This document shows positions 15,215 to 25,199 of a stretch of DNA of 64,000 bases, one piece after another. The position numbers and the translations under genes were made by a program. This DNA comes from Roseateles sp. YR242 (GTDB lineage: Bacteria; Pseudomonadota; Gammaproteobacteria; Burkholderiales; Burkholderiaceae_C): NCBI RefSeq assembly GCF_900109745.1, contig NZ_FOAV01000007.1, positions 1-64,000 on the forward strand, in the 5' to 3' direction. The notes under the pieces were generated by a model that saw nothing but the letters and a program-made list of their open reading frames with translations, was not told the origin of the DNA and did no database searches. How positions within the stretch are numbered: position 1 is the first letter of the stretch; the number at the start of each line of letters is the position of its first letter.

Positions 15215-17674
15215 ATGAGAACCCACAAGCCCAAATCGCTCAGCCAACCCGCGCCCCCATCCCGCAAGGGAACGGCTGCCAGCAATCCACCGACCGGTAG
15301 CGGCCCAAAGGCCGCTGCTCGGAATACCGATAGCGGTCCTTCCTCGCCACCGCCGGACGATGGCGGTGACATCGCATTGAAGAAGTCCATCGAAACCGGT
15401 GAACTTGCGGCGGCATTTCCGTTCAATGCCAACAAGGCAGGTGAGCACGGCTTCGAGAATGGCCTGTCGCCGGAGCCTGGCGCAACGGCCGCCGCGCCCT
15501 CTCGGCTCCCGCTGGGGAGTACGCTGTCTGAGACTCAAACCAACGACAAAGTCGGCACGCAGGCTCCCGAAGGCCGCAACGCCACCATTGCGTCGCTGGA
15601 TCGCGTCCGTGTCGATTCGTCCGGCCAGGCGCTGACGACCAATCAGGGCGTTCGCATCGCCGACAACCAGAACTCGCTGAAGGCCGGACCGCGTGGTCCC
15701 GTGCTACTGGAGGACTTCATCCTCCGCGAGAAGATCACCCACTTCGACCATGAACGCATTCCTGAGCGCATCGTGCATGCGCGCGGCTCGGCGGCTCACG
15801 GCTACTTCGAGTGCTACGACGCCCTGACCGATCTCACCAAGGCCGCACCCTTCAGTGAAGCCGGCAAGCGGACACCCGTGTTTGTGCGCTTCTCCACCGT
15901 GCAGGGGGAACGCGGTAGCAAGGACACCGCGCGCGATGTGCGTGGGTTTGCCGTCAAGTTCTATACCGACGAAGGCAACTGGGACTTGGTCGGCAACAAC
16001 ATCCCGGTGTTCTTCATCCAGGACGCGATGAAGTTCCCGGACCTGGTCCACGCCGTGAAGCCCGAGCCGCATCATCAGATGCCGCAGGCGGCCAGCGCGC
16101 ACGATACGTTCTGGGACTTCGTCTCCCTGATGCCGGAATCCACCCACATGCTGATGTGGGTGATGAGCGACCGGGGCATCCCGCGCTCGTATGCCACCAT
16201 GCAAGGCTTCGGCGTCCACACCTTCCGGTTAGTGAACGACGCCGATGAGAGCGTGTTCGTGAAGTTCCACTGGACGCCCAAGGCCGGCACCCATTCGCTG
16301 GTCTGGGATGAGGCCGTGAAGATCTCCGGCGCCGATCCGGATTACCACCGCCGCGATCTCTGGGAGCGCATCGAATCCGGCGCGTATCCGACCTATGAGC
16401 TCGGTGTGCAGGTCTTCACCGAGGAGCAGGCGGACAAGTTCAGCTTCGACATCCTGGACGCGACCAAGCTCATTCCCGAGGAACTGATCCCGGTGCGACC
16501 GGTCGGCCGAATGGTGCTGGACCGCAACCCCGACAATTTCTTTGCCGAGACGGAACAGGTGGCCTTCTGCACGGCCCACGTCATTCCCGGTATCGACTTC
16601 AGCAATGACCCCTTGCTGGCGGGCCGCATCCACTCCTACGTGGATACTCAGATCACCCGGCTTGGTGGCCCGAACTTCCACGAGATCCCGATCAACGCGC
16701 CCGTGGCCCAGGTGCACAACAACCAGCGCGACGGTGCCCATCGCCAGGCCATTCCGCGTGGACGCGTCTCCTATGAGCCCAACTCCCTGGCGGGCGGATG
16801 TCCGTTCCAGGCCGGGGCCGCACAAGGCTTCAAGTCGGTCGCGGCGCGGCAGCTGGGTTCGGACGAGCAGGCCAAGGTACGCGCCAAGCCTGAGCTGTTT
16901 GCCGAGCATTACAACCAGGCCCGCTTGTTCTTTGACAGCCAGTCGCCACCGGAACAGGCCCACATCGCGGCCGCCTTCCGTTTCGAACTGAGCAAGGTGA
17001 CGGTACCGGCCATTCGCGAGCGCATGCTGGCGTCGCTGCGAAACGCCTCGGAGGAATTGGCGGCCAAGATTGCGGATGGGCTCAACATGCCCCTGCCGCC
17101 GGCCATGCCCCTGGCGATTGACCAGGCGCCGGAACCGGAGGTCCATGTGTCCCCCGCGCTGTCGCTGTTCGCCCGTCCGGGAGACGGTTCGATTGCGGGC
17201 CGCAAGGTGGTCATCCTCATCGCTGATGGTGTGAATGGTCAGAGTGTGACGGACGTGCACGCCGCCTTGTTCGCACAAGGCGCTGTCCCGCGTTTTGCAG
17301 CGCCTCGCATCGGTCCGGTGCAGACCGCTGACGGTGTGACGCTGGAGGCGGATGTGTCGCTGGAGAACGAACCCGGTTTCCTGTTCGACGCGCTGGTGGT
17401 GCCCGACGGCGAGGACGCGATCCACGCACTCGCCCGCGATGCCCACGTCTACGAATTCATTCGCGACCAGTTCAGGCACTGCAAGCCCATCCTGGCCCTG
17501 GGAACGGGTATCTCGCTGCTGCGGGCCGCAGGTTTGGGCCCGGCCCTGGAGCCCGACACGCAAGCGCCTGGGCTCATCACTGCGGATTCTGCCGCCACGG
17601 GTGCGCAAGCCCTCATTCAAGGCTTGGCGTCCCACCGGCACTTCGAGCGGGAAACCGACCCGCCGAAGGTCTGA
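15215..17674 (+). CDS. katE: Large-subunit (clade 2, HPII-type) catalase
   Basis: 819 aa; breaks H2O2 down to water and oxygen in the cytoplasm. The catalytic His is in RIVHARGS (188), the distal Asn in VGNNIPVFF (261), and the haem-ligand Tyr in RIHSYVDTQ (475). All three are shifted by exactly 60 from the E. coli HPII numbering, so the N-terminal arm is longer and is Pro/Ser/Ala-rich (1-60). The flavodoxin-like C-terminal domain typical of large catalases runs from about 650 to the end ([14 protein letters not shown]...). The start is preceded by an AGAG motif. Neighbours (esterase, YciE/YciF protein) suggest a stress or stationary-phase cluster. Confidence 0.95.
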   Translation: MRTHKPKSLSQPAPPSRKGTAASNPPTGSGPKAAARNTDSGPSSPPPDDGGDIALKKSIETGELAAAFPFNANKAGEHGFENGLSPEPGATAAAPSRLPLGSTLSETQTNDKVGTQAPEGRNATIASLDRVRVDSSGQALTTNQGVRIADNQNSLKAGPRGPVLLEDFILREKITHFDHERIPERIVHARGSAAHGYFECYDALTDLTKAAPFSEAGKRTPVFVRFSTVQGERGSKDTARDVRGFAVKFYTDEGNWDLVGNNIPVFFIQDAMKFPDLVHAVKPEPHHQMPQAASAHDTFWDFVSLMPESTHMLMWVMSDRGIPRSYATMQGFGVHTFRLVNDADESVFVKFHWTPKAGTHSLVWDEAVKISGADPDYHRRDLWERIESGAYPTYELGVQVFTEEQADKFSFDILDATKLIPEELIPVRPVGRMVLDRNPDNFFAETEQVAFCTAHVIPGIDFSNDPLLAGRIHSYVDTQITRLGGPNFHEIPINAPVAQVHNNQRDGAHRQAIPRGRVSYEPNSLAGGCPFQAGAAQGFKSVAARQLGSDEQAKVRAKPELFAEHYNQARLFFDSQSPPEQAHIAAAFRFELSKVTVPAIRERMLASLRNASEELAAKIADGLNMPLPPAMPLAIDQAPEPEVHVSPALSLFARPGDGSIAGRKVVILIADGVNGQSVTDVHAALFAQGAVPRFAAPRIGPVQTADGVTLEADVSLENEPGFLFDALVVPDGEDAIHALARDAHVYEFIRDQFRHCKPILALGTGISLLRAAGLGPALEPDTQAPGLITADSAATGAQALIQGLASHRHFERETDPPKV

Positions 17675-17716
17675 TCGCCAGCCCGGCCCTCACCGAATCC
17701 AGCCCACGGAAGCACC

Positions 17717-18835
17717 ATGATGAATCCTGACTTTCAACGATTGATGTCGCGGGCTGCCCAGCAGACGCGCGGTGGCGATCTGCTCGGGGCCACCGCCTCC
17801 ATTCAAAGCGCGCTGTCTGGAGCGCCGGCCCCGGATGCTGCCCAGAGCGATGTCATTGATGTTGAAGCCCGGGTGGTCGAGGACCACGTGGCGGAGATCG
17901 GTGTAGCCCACGGCTTGCGCCCGTGGCCTGCTGAGGCGGAGGTTGCGGACGTTCAAGACGTGGTGCTGGAGGAAGAACGATTCCTTGACGCCACTTATGC
18001 GCGTGGCCGGGTATCGATCGACTACAAGCTCTACATCCCGCCAGGTGATCCGTCGGTGGCTCGGCCCTTGCTGCTGATGCTTCATGGCTGCACGCAGGAT
18101 CCTGACGACTTCGCCGCCGGCACCCGCATGAACGAAGTGGCGAAGCGCAATGGCTGGCTGGTGCTCTACCCGGAGCAGTCCACGAAGTCCAATCCCCACG
18201 GCTGCTGGAACTGGTTCAAGACCAGCCACCAGGAGCGCGGGCGCGGTGAGCCGGCCCTGCTGAGCGCGCTGACACAGCACGTCATGGCCACCCACCAGGT
18301 CGACGCGCGGCGTGTCCACGTGGCGGGCCTGTCTGCCGGCGGGGCGATGGCTGCCGTGCTGGGGCAGACCTATCCCGAGCTGTTTGCATCCGTTGGCGTT
18401 CATTCCGGGCTTCCGGCTGGCGTTGTCGCGAATGCATCCGAGGCGCTTGCGATGATGAGGTCCGGCGAGACGATGTCACCGTTGGGACAAGCCTCGAGGA
18501 CCCCACGGCGACCGGTGCCCACCATCGTCTTCCATGGGACCCGTGACATGACGGTCCACCCAGTCAACGGCGAGCAGGTGTTTGCCGATGCGACGGCAGG
18601 CCTCGAATGCACGCAGCGTGTTGAACACGGCCGCGAAGGTGGTCGGGCCTACACGCGCAAGATCTGCGCGGCACCGGATGGACGATCGCTCGCCGAGCTG
18701 TGGCTCATCGAAGGCGCCGGTCATGCCTGGTCCGGCGGCGACCAGCGTGGTTCTCATGCCGACTGGCAAGGCCCCGACGCGGCCAGCCAGATGATTTGCT
18801 TCTTCTCCGCGCATCCGAGTGCTGGCGGAGCGTAG
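17717..18835 (+). CDS. PHB-depolymerase-family (esterase/feruloyl-esterase-like) hydrolase
   Basis: 372 aa, an alpha/beta hydrolase. The nucleophile elbow is GLSAGG with Ser 206. The preceding LLMLHGCTQDPDDFAAGTR and LYPEQSTKSNPHGCWNWF are hallmark blocks of the LpqC/PHB-depolymerase family. The catalytic His is in EGAGHAWSGGD near the end. An N-terminal segment of about 70 residues before the hydrolase domain carries no clear signal peptide, so the enzyme may act inside the cell on PHA oligomers or other esters. It lies 42 bases behind katE. Confidence 0.85.
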   Translation: MMNPDFQRLMSRAAQQTRGGDLLGATASIQSALSGAPAPDAAQSDVIDVEARVVEDHVAEIGVAHGLRPWPAEAEVADVQDVVLEEERFLDATYARGRVSIDYKLYIPPGDPSVARPLLLMLHGCTQDPDDFAAGTRMNEVAKRNGWLVLYPEQSTKSNPHGCWNWFKTSHQERGRGEPALLSALTQHVMATHQVDARRVHVAGLSAGGAMAAVLGQTYPELFASVGVHSGLPAGVVANASEALAMMRSGETMSPLGQASRTPRRPVPTIVFHGTRDMTVHPVNGEQVFADATAGLECTQRVEHGREGGRAYTRKICAAPDGRSLAELWLIEGAGHAWSGGDQRGSHADWQGPDAASQMICFFSAHPSAGGA

Positions 18836-18907
18836 CGTCGGCTAATGGCCGTCGTCTCTCCTCCTGCTCGTTCGCGTCCTTTCGCACCCCATTTCCGGAG
18901 CGCCATC

Positions 18908-19411
18908 ATGGCCAAAATCTCAAACCTTTCCGACCTCTATATCAGTGAACTGAAGGACCTCTGGTCCGCCAATGACCAGATGGCCAGGGCACTCAAGAAG
19001 ATCAGCCCACAGGCCACCAACGCCAAGCTCACACAATTGCTGCAGGAAGCCCAGGCCGGCATTGCGGACCACACCGCCCTGTTGAAAGCGCTGATCGCCA
19101 ACCAGGACGAGGAAGTGTCCAAGGAGCACTGCAAGGGCATGGAGGGGCTGGTGAGCGAGGCCCTGAAGCATGTCATTGAAGAACCGCCCGAGCAGGGCCC
19201 GGTGTTGGACGCGCAGATCATTGCGCAATACCAGCGCATGACCCATTACGGGATCACAGGCTTCGGCACAGTTGCGGCGTTTGCCAAGGCCCTCGGGCTT
19301 GACGACGATGGCCGGCAGCTTGAAGAGGCCGTCGATGATTTGTACGATGCCGACGAGTTGATGACCGAGCTGGCCGTGGCTGCCGTCAATCAGGACGCCG
19401 CCGCCGAGTAG
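18908..19411 (+). CDS. YciE/YciF ferroxidase-like protein (DUF892)
   Basis: 167 aa, a ferritin-like four-helix bundle. It opens with the family signature LSDLYISELKDLWSANDQM and shows paired E/H ligands in helices (EAQAGIADHTALL; AQYQRMTHYGITGFG). Relatives are stress-induced and bind a di-iron site. The start at 18908 has a CCGGAG ribosome binding site; an in-frame ATG upstream has none. Together with katE it fits an oxidative or iron-stress role. Confidence 0.85.
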   Translation: MAKISNLSDLYISELKDLWSANDQMARALKKISPQATNAKLTQLLQEAQAGIADHTALLKALIANQDEEVSKEHCKGMEGLVSEALKHVIEEPPEQGPVLDAQIIAQYQRMTHYGITGFGTVAAFAKALGLDDDGRQLEEAVDDLYDADELMTELAVAAVNQDAAAE

Positions 19412-19480
19412 CTTTGTTGGACGGACTGCCGGGATGATCCACCTGCGCAGCTCCGCCTCTCGCCCCTGAGGGGACTCAAG

Positions 19481-19527
19481 GGAACCTCTGCATAAAACCC
19501 CTCGCGGGAGTTATGCAGAGGTTCCCA
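19481..19527. repeat. 47-bp palindrome made of two IS-type inverted repeats
   Basis: GGGAACCTCTGCATAA (19481-19496), a 15-nt centre, then its perfect reverse complement (19512-19527). The same 16-mer occurs alone, with one change, at 12341-12356. It is either a minimal element left after loss of an IS interior, or it now works as a bidirectional hairpin between the YciE-like gene and the serine hydrolase gene. Confidence 0.7.
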
Positions 19528-19625
19528 AGACCAGCTGTAAGTCCGCTGAAACGCCTGCAGAGCACCGAGTCGTACACTCCGCCGACAAGGCGCCCACTGT
19601 AAATGCTGATACGCAGCAATCGAAG

Positions 19626-21131
19626 ATGGGCCTGCAGGGAGCTCTTCAGATGACTGATCTCACCCGGCGCGCAGGCTTGCGCGTTTCGGCGGCGCTCGCG
19701 GCCGCCAGCCTGTCGACGCCATGGAGCGCGTTTGCGCAAGCATCGGCCAATGCGGCTAATGCGGCCACTCCGCCCGGTGCCACTCCTTCAGCGAGTACAG
19801 CCGCCAGCGCTGCGTCAGCGACTGCTGCCGTTCCCGATCCGCAGCAAACGGGCCCCGACGGCCCGCTGCTCGCCACCCGCCTCAAATATGAGGGGGTCGC
19901 CATGGCAGCCATGCAAGTTCGCGATGGCGCCGCCACCTACAGCAGCGCGAGCGCACGAGGCAAGCTGCCTGACGACCAGACGCTGTTTGAGCTGGGCTCC
20001 ATCACCAAGACCTTTACCGCGCTGTTGCTCGCCGATGCCGTCACGCGTGGCCTGACCAGGCTGGACGCACCCGTCGAGGCCGTGCTGCCTGATGGCCTCA
20101 AGCTCAGGGACAGCCAGGACCGGCCACTGCGCTGGATCGACCTGGCCACGCACCGCTCCGGGCTGCCGCGCATGCCGTCCAATATCGACGATGGCATTGA
20201 CGGGCAGGACCCCTACGCCCACTACGGCTGGCCGCAAATGGCCGCCTTCCTGAAGGAATGGAAGGCTGTCAAACCGCGTGACCTGGCGTCCAGCTACTCC
20301 AACCTCGGTTTCGGGCTGCTGGGTCAGGCACTCGGTTTCCTGCAGAAGACCGACTACCCGACGCTGCTCACCACGCGGGTGCTCAAACCTCTGGGGCTGG
20401 TGGATCAGATCTTCCTGACCGCGCCACCGGGTCGCCGGTTTCTGGATGGGCACAACAAGGCCGGGCAACGGGTGTCCCACTGGAACTTCCGTCCGGCCAT
20501 GGCGGGCGCCGGTGCGCTGGTCGGCAGCACGCGCGGGCTGGCGCGCTACGCGCAGGCGGCCTTGGGCCAGTTCGACCATCCGCTGAAGGACGCTTTCCAG
20601 CTCTGCCTGCGCGAGCATGCGGAGGGTGAAGGGGTGGGCGCCCGCACGGGTCTGGCCTGGCAACTCGGCGTCCTGTCGGGGCGCCCGGCGTTCCACCACG
20701 GCGGCGAGACCTATGGCTTCATCGCCGACCTGTGGCTGGATCCAACAAAGGGCAGCGCCGCGGCGCTGCTGTCGAACGCGCCTGTCACCATCGCCGACCT
20801 CGCCCTGCATCTGGTGGAACCCAAGGCGCCAGTATTGGACATGGCGCTGACCCGCCAAGCGGTGGTCACGCTGACGCCGGAACAGCTCGCCCCGCTGGAA
20901 GGTGTCTACCTGCTGTCGCCAACGATGAAGATTCGCATGATGGCGCAAGGTAACCGCTTGTTCTCGCAGGCCACGGGTCAACAAGCGTTTGAGCTGTTCC
21001 CGAAATCTCCGCGGGAATTCTTTGCCAAGGTCACACCGCTGGAGATCATCTTCGATCCTGGTACGGGGCCGGCGCCGGCACTGACGGTCAGGCAGGGCGG
21101 GCGGGACACACGCGCGTCGCGCGAGCCCTGA
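19626..21131 (+). CDS. Serine hydrolase (class C beta-lactamase/penicillin-binding family)
   Basis: 501 aa. The catalytic SxxK is SITK (125-128), the second motif is Y-S-N in ASSYSNLGFGLLGQ, and the third is HHGGETYG, replacing KTG as in many esterase-type members. An N-terminal signal (RRAGLRVSAALAAASLSTPW, cut near AFAQA) sends it to the periplasm; an Ala/Thr-rich linker follows. A C-terminal domain after residue 400 follows the hydrolase. It may be a D-alanyl peptidase, esterase or lactamase; sequence alone does not decide. ATG 19650 (MTDLTRRAGL) is an equally good start. Confidence 0.8.
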   Translation: MGLQGALQMTDLTRRAGLRVSAALAAASLSTPWSAFAQASANAANAATPPGATPSASTAASAASATAAVPDPQQTGPDGPLLATRLKYEGVAMAAMQVRDGAATYSSASARGKLPDDQTLFELGSITKTFTALLLADAVTRGLTRLDAPVEAVLPDGLKLRDSQDRPLRWIDLATHRSGLPRMPSNIDDGIDGQDPYAHYGWPQMAAFLKEWKAVKPRDLASSYSNLGFGLLGQALGFLQKTDYPTLLTTRVLKPLGLVDQIFLTAPPGRRFLDGHNKAGQRVSHWNFRPAMAGAGALVGSTRGLARYAQAALGQFDHPLKDAFQLCLREHAEGEGVGARTGLAWQLGVLSGRPAFHHGGETYGFIADLWLDPTKGSAAALLSNAPVTIADLALHLVEPKAPVLDMALTRQAVVTLTPEQLAPLEGVYLLSPTMKIRMMAQGNRLFSQATGQQAFELFPKSPREFFAKVTPLEIIFDPGTGPAPALTVRQGGRDTRASREP

Positions 21132-21290
21132 TATCTGTGGAAGCGCGCCTCCGGCCCCCGCCTTGGGGAGATCGGCATGCGCGCACAAAGTTTCCAAACC
21201 GACACCGGACGGACATTCACGCCATCCCCCGCACGAAACCCGGCAACACCGGCCTCATCCAATGTCCAGGTCCTTATATGGAGTTGGAAC

Positions 21291-22580
21291 ATGCGATTGA
21301 AGAGCTTGGCGTTGGGCCTGAGTCTGGCGGCCTCGGTGGCGCTGGTGACGGGGTGTGGCGGGAGTGATGACACGGCCAAGGTTCGGCTGCTCAATGCCAG
21401 CATTGGCAGCACCTCGCTGGACCTGGCCGTGGGTGATGATGAGACCGTGGTCACCAGTGGGCTGGCCTACGCCACGGTGGGTGACTACGAGGGTGTGGAC
21501 CCGGATGATTCGCTGCTGGAAGTCCAGAACTCCACCAGCGGTGCCACGCTGGTCTCCAGCACACCGACGCTGAGCACCAGCAGCAAATACACCTTGATCG
21601 CCTATGGCGTGAGCGGCTCGGTGAAGACCACGCTTGTGACTGAGGCCGAAGATACGCCCGACAGCGGCAAGACCAAGCTGCAAATCCTGAACCTGGCACC
21701 CGATGCAGGCTCGTTGGACATCTACGAAACCGGCACCACGGAAACGAGCCTGGACAATGCCGCCACCTTGGCCAGCACCGTGGCGAGCGGCTCGGGCTCC
21801 GGCTACCTGTCCATCAAGTCGGGCAGCTTCCGGCTGGTGGTGACGGCGGCTGGCGACACCTCCGACGTCCGGCTGGAAATCCCCTCGATCACCCTGCCGG
21901 ACAAGGGCGTGTCCACCCTCATCCTGACCGGCTCCAACGGCGGCCTGCTGGTGAACGGCATGCAGCTGGTGCAGAAGGGCACGTTGACGAACTACGCCAA
22001 TACCAACGCCCGGGTCCGCCTGGTGTCCGGCCTGACCAGCGCCGGCCTCAGCGCCTCGGCCGGCGGTACGCCGTTGCTGACGGCCTCTTCCTCGCCGGCC
22101 ATCGGCAGCTATGTGAAGGTCACGGCCGGGACACCTGCCGTCACCCTGACGGTCAACGGCACATCGGTCACAGTGAGTGCGCCCACCCTGGTGGCGGGCA
22201 ATGACTACACGCTGCTGGTCTACGGCGATGCAGCGTCGCCGACGGTCACGTTGCTCAGCGATGACAACAAGCTCCCCACCACCTCCACGACTGCAAAGAT
22301 CCGTCTTCTGAATGGTCTGACCGGCAACACATCGGCGATGACCCTGTATGTGGACTACTCGGTGAAGGCCACTGGCGTCACGCCCGGCAGTGTCTCCACG
22401 CCCGTCCAGATGACCGCCACCACGGACTCGCTGGTGACGGTGAACTCGTCGTCCTCCTCGACGCCGCTGTTCAGCCAGTCCGACACCACCATCACCGCAC
22501 AGGGCGTCTATACCGTCTTCCTGCTGGGTGACGGAACCAGCGCCACCACGGTGGGCGCTTCGCTCGTCAAGGAGCGGTAA
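21291..22580 (+). CDS. DUF4397 domain lipoprotein
   Basis: 429 aa. MRLKSLALGLSLAASVALVTGC is a lipoprotein signal with the lipobox ending at Cys 22. The mature part contains repeated Ig-like DUF4397 units opening AKVRLLNASIGSTSLDL (about 30), TKLQILNLAPDAGSLDIY (about 125), ARVRLVSGLTSAGLSASA (about 240) and AKIRLLNGLTGNTSAMTLYV (about 335). Such proteins are cell-surface or periplasmic beta-sandwich repeats of unknown role. It is very rich in Thr, Ser, Gly and Ala. A longer in-frame start upstream is less likely because it would bury the signal peptide. Confidence 0.8.
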   Translation: MRLKSLALGLSLAASVALVTGCGGSDDTAKVRLLNASIGSTSLDLAVGDDETVVTSGLAYATVGDYEGVDPDDSLLEVQNSTSGATLVSSTPTLSTSSKYTLIAYGVSGSVKTTLVTEAEDTPDSGKTKLQILNLAPDAGSLDIYETGTTETSLDNAATLASTVASGSGSGYLSIKSGSFRLVVTAAGDTSDVRLEIPSITLPDKGVSTLILTGSNGGLLVNGMQLVQKGTLTNYANTNARVRLVSGLTSAGLSASAGGTPLLTASSSPAIGSYVKVTAGTPAVTLTVNGTSVTVSAPTLVAGNDYTLLVYGDAASPTVTLLSDDNKLPTTSTTAKIRLLNGLTGNTSAMTLYVDYSVKATGVTPGSVSTPVQMTATTDSLVTVNSSSSSTPLFSQSDTTITAQGVYTVFLLGDGTSATTVGASLVKER

Positions 22581-22613
22581 GCGGCGGCCGGGGTGGACCC
22601 GGCGTCCGATGAC

Positions 22614-22645
22614 TGAAGGGGCCCGAGGGAAGCTCTGCCCCTTCA
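22614..22645 (+). terminator. Hairpin after the DUF4397 gene
   Basis: TGAAGGGGC / GCCCCTTCA, 9-bp perfect arms with a 14-nt loop, 33 bases after the stop codon. It lacks a T tract, so termination is plausible but not certain. Confidence 0.45.
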
Positions 22646-22748
22646 GCGCTGGCCAGGACAGGCATCGATAATCGCGGGTTCTCCTCGTTCACCAGCAGCA
22701 GCCACCCGCAGCACGTCGAGTCGGTGCGATCCTGTCTGCCCCCGCACC

Positions 22749-23663
22749 ATGTCCCGAACCCAGCGAGCCACCCTCATCGGCCTGACCGCCATCGCCCTGT
22801 GGAGCTCGATCGTTGGCCTGATCCGTGGGGTGAGCGAAAGCTTCGGCGCCACCGGTGGCGCTGCGCTGATCTACACCGTGGCTTCGGCCCTGCTGGTGCT
22901 GACCATCGGCCCCACCCGCGTCTCGCAGTTGCCGCGCCGCTATCTGTGGATCGGTGGGGCACTTTTTGTGGCATATGAGCTCTGCCTGTCACTATCGCTC
23001 GGTTACGCCAGCAGCGCGCGGCAGGCCATCGAAGTGGGCATGGTGAACTACCTGTGGCCCACCTTTACCCTCACAGCCGCCATCGTGTTCAACCGGCAGC
23101 GCACCAGTGTGCTGATCGTGCCCGGCTTCCTGCTGGGCATCCTCGGCGTGTGCTGGGTACTGGGGGGTGACCAGGGTCTGAACGGGGCCCAGATGCTGGC
23201 CAACGTGCAGAGCAATCCATTGAGCTACGGCCTGGCCTTCATCGGCGCCTTGATCTGGGCGGCCTATTGCACCGTGACCGCGCGCATCGCCAACGGAAAG
23301 AACGGCGTGACGCTGTTCTTCATGCTCACGGCGGCCAGCCTCTGGATCAAATTCGCATGGACCGACCACGCCCCCATGGACCTCAGTCCGCAGGCCATCG
23401 CGATGCTGGCCTTGGCTGCCGGCGCCATGGGTTTTGGTTATGCGGCCTGGAATGTCGGCATCCTGCACGGCAACGTGACCGTGCTCGCGGGCGCGTCCTA
23501 CTTCATCCCCGTCATGTCGGCCGCGCTGGCGGCTGCCGTGCTGCGAACGCCGCTCTCGATGAGCTTCTGGCAGGGGGCGTGCATGGTGTGCGGTGGCTCT
23601 GTACTGTGCTGGCTCGCCACGCGGGACCGGGCGTCCCAGGTGCCTGATTCGCACACCTTTTGA
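22749..23663 (+). CDS. yddG: YddG-type aromatic amino acid exporter (DMT/EamA superfamily)
   Basis: 304 aa with about ten transmembrane helices, the DMT fold. Family blocks visible are GLTAIALWSSIVGLIRGVSE near the start, SLGYASSARQAIEVGMVNYL (about 80-100), FIGALIWAAYCTVTARIANG and the closing GASYFIPVMSAALAAAVL. YddG exports aromatic amino acids and analogues such as paraquat across the inner membrane. It is a single gene with no operon partner in view. Confidence 0.8.
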   Translation: MSRTQRATLIGLTAIALWSSIVGLIRGVSESFGATGGAALIYTVASALLVLTIGPTRVSQLPRRYLWIGGALFVAYELCLSLSLGYASSARQAIEVGMVNYLWPTFTLTAAIVFNRQRTSVLIVPGFLLGILGVCWVLGGDQGLNGAQMLANVQSNPLSYGLAFIGALIWAAYCTVTARIANGKNGVTLFFMLTAASLWIKFAWTDHAPMDLSPQAIAMLALAAGAMGFGYAAWNVGILHGNVTVLAGASYFIPVMSAALAAAVLRTPLSMSFWQGACMVCGGSVLCWLATRDRASQVPDSHTF

Positions 23664-24069
23664 CGTTCGCTCCGATATTCGCCCCACGGGGTATGTTGTC
23701 GGGGGTTGAGAAGGTGCCAAAACGTGATCGTGCCGGCTAACCAGATCACAGGGATTTAACCACTCGTATTACCTGAGCGAAGCTTCTTCATAGTCCGGAC
23801 GTGCCCTTCATCCCGCTCAACAATTCGATATATTGTTGAGATCAACACAATTCCAACACGCCCGAAACATCGACGCTCGATATATTCAGACAGCACACAT
23901 TGCTTAGACCGCCAGCAAATACATATCCGCTGGACAATATGTGTCGCCAGCATTTACCAACAGCCTCTGCTGGAATACTGTGCGGAATATCACAACTCGC
24001 CCCCGGCATCGATAAGCGGCCAACACCGCATGAATACTCCCCCCAGAATTTTGGTGAACGGAGTTATTC
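23664..24069. other. AT-rich intergenic region upstream of the pilus operon
   Basis: About 400 bases, clearly richer in A+T than the flanks. It contains TCGATATATT twice (23825-23834 and 23878-23887) and a small dyad TGTTGA-GA-TCAACA (23834-23847). No gene is supported. It presumably holds the promoter and control sites of the pil operon. No convincing sigma-54 site was identified. Confidence 0.5.
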
Positions 24070-24567
24070 ATGCAGCACAGCCGGAAATACGTACCTGAAA
24101 CCCATCCCAGTTATCCGATCAGAAACAAAACAAATGGTTTCACGCTGATCGAGTTGATGGTGGTGGTCGCCATCATTGGCGTGCTGCTCGCGGTGGCGTT
24201 GCCCGCGTACAAGGACTATGTCGTCCGGGGCGCCATCACCGACGCCATTACCGGCCTGACCAACACGCGCGCCGACATGGAGCGCTATTACCAGGACTTC
24301 CGCACCTACCAGGCGGTTGGCACCACTGCGTCGCCGCCGTGCACGGCTGCCGGCACGACGGTGGGCAAGTTCAACATCACCTGCACGACCGCCGCGAGCA
24401 CCTACACGCTCACCGCTACCGGCATTGCCAGCTCGCCGGTGACCAGCGTCGTCTATACGGTGGACCAGGCGGAGAACAAGGCCACCATCTTCTCCGCCGC
24501 GCTGATCAAGTCCGGCTGGACCAGTTGCTCCACCAAATGGGTCACGCGCAAGGGCGACGCATGCTGA
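24070..24567 (+). CDS. pilE: Type IV pilin-like protein (PilE-type minor pilin)
   Basis: 165 aa. The prepilin peptidase site is G23|[14 protein letters not shown] with Glu 5 of the mature chain, followed by the long hydrophobic helix. The mature part has the PilE-type [20 protein letters not shown] stretch and two pairs of Cys ([29 protein letters not shown]). It joins the pilus priming complex with FimT, PilV, PilW, PilX and PilY1. The ribosome binding site is CGGAG. It is first in the operon and overlaps fimT by a few bases. The first 22 residues are unusually long and AT-rich for a leader. Confidence 0.85.
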   Translation: MQHSRKYVPETHPSYPIRNKTNGFTLIELMVVVAIIGVLLAVALPAYKDYVVRGAITDAITGLTNTRADMERYYQDFRTYQAVGTTASPPCTAAGTTVGKFNITCTTAASTYTLTATGIASSPVTSVVYTVDQAENKATIFSAALIKSGWTSCSTKWVTRKGDAC

Positions 24568-25199
24568 GCATTCATCCCGGGAGCCAGCGCGCACGCGGCC
24601 TGACGCTGGTCGAGCTGATGGTCGTGGTGGCCATCATCGCGTTGTCCATGGCGCTGGCCATGCCGGGCCTGCGCGCCTGGTCCGCCAACGCGCAGCTGCG
24701 CACCACGGCCACCAGCCTGCAGGTGGCCGTCAAGCAGGCGCAGTCGGAGGCCGTCCGTACCTTCCGCCAGGTGGTGTTCTTCCGCACCAGCGCCACCACC
24801 TGCACCGGTAGCGAGACCGCCGTGGCCACCGGCACCCGCTGGGTGATCAAGCTGCTGCCCCGCGTCTCCACCGATGCGGCCAGCGCCACCTACTGCGGCA
24901 GCCTGACCGAGAACGCCCCCACCATCGCGGTCGCCGGCCCGACGGCGCTGTGTTTTGGTGGCCATGGCCGGCCCATGGCGCTGGACGCCAGCACCACCGG
25001 CGTGGGGGCGGCCTGCACCATCGGCAACGGCTCCCAGGTCATCTATGCCTTCAGCTCCACGACCAGCACGGCCGACCTGAAGAAGCTGCAGGTCTGGGTC
25101 TCGCTGGGTGGTTCCGTGCGGACCTGTGAATCCACGCGGGCGCTGTCCGACGCGGTGCCGGACGGCTGCCCCACCGCCAACCTCGCCTCCACGACATGA
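24561..25199 (+). CDS. fimT: GspH/FimT family minor pseudopilin
   Basis: 212 aa from the ATG at 24561, which overlaps the end of pilE. The leader is cut after Gly 13 ([20 protein letters not shown]). The C-terminal GspH domain includes [20 protein letters not shown]. It has several Cys. The protein acts at the inner membrane in pilus assembly initiation. The longer open frame upstream is a shadow of pilE. Confidence 0.85.
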   Translation: MLSIHPGSQRARGLTLVELMVVVAIIALSMALAMPGLRAWSANAQLRTTATSLQVAVKQAQSEAVRTFRQVVFFRTSATTCTGSETAVATGTRWVIKLLPRVSTDAASATYCGSLTENAPTIAVAGPTALCFGGHGRPMALDASTTGVGAACTIGNGSQVIYAFSSTTSTADLKKLQVWVSLGGSVRTCESTRALSDAVPDGCPTANLASTT

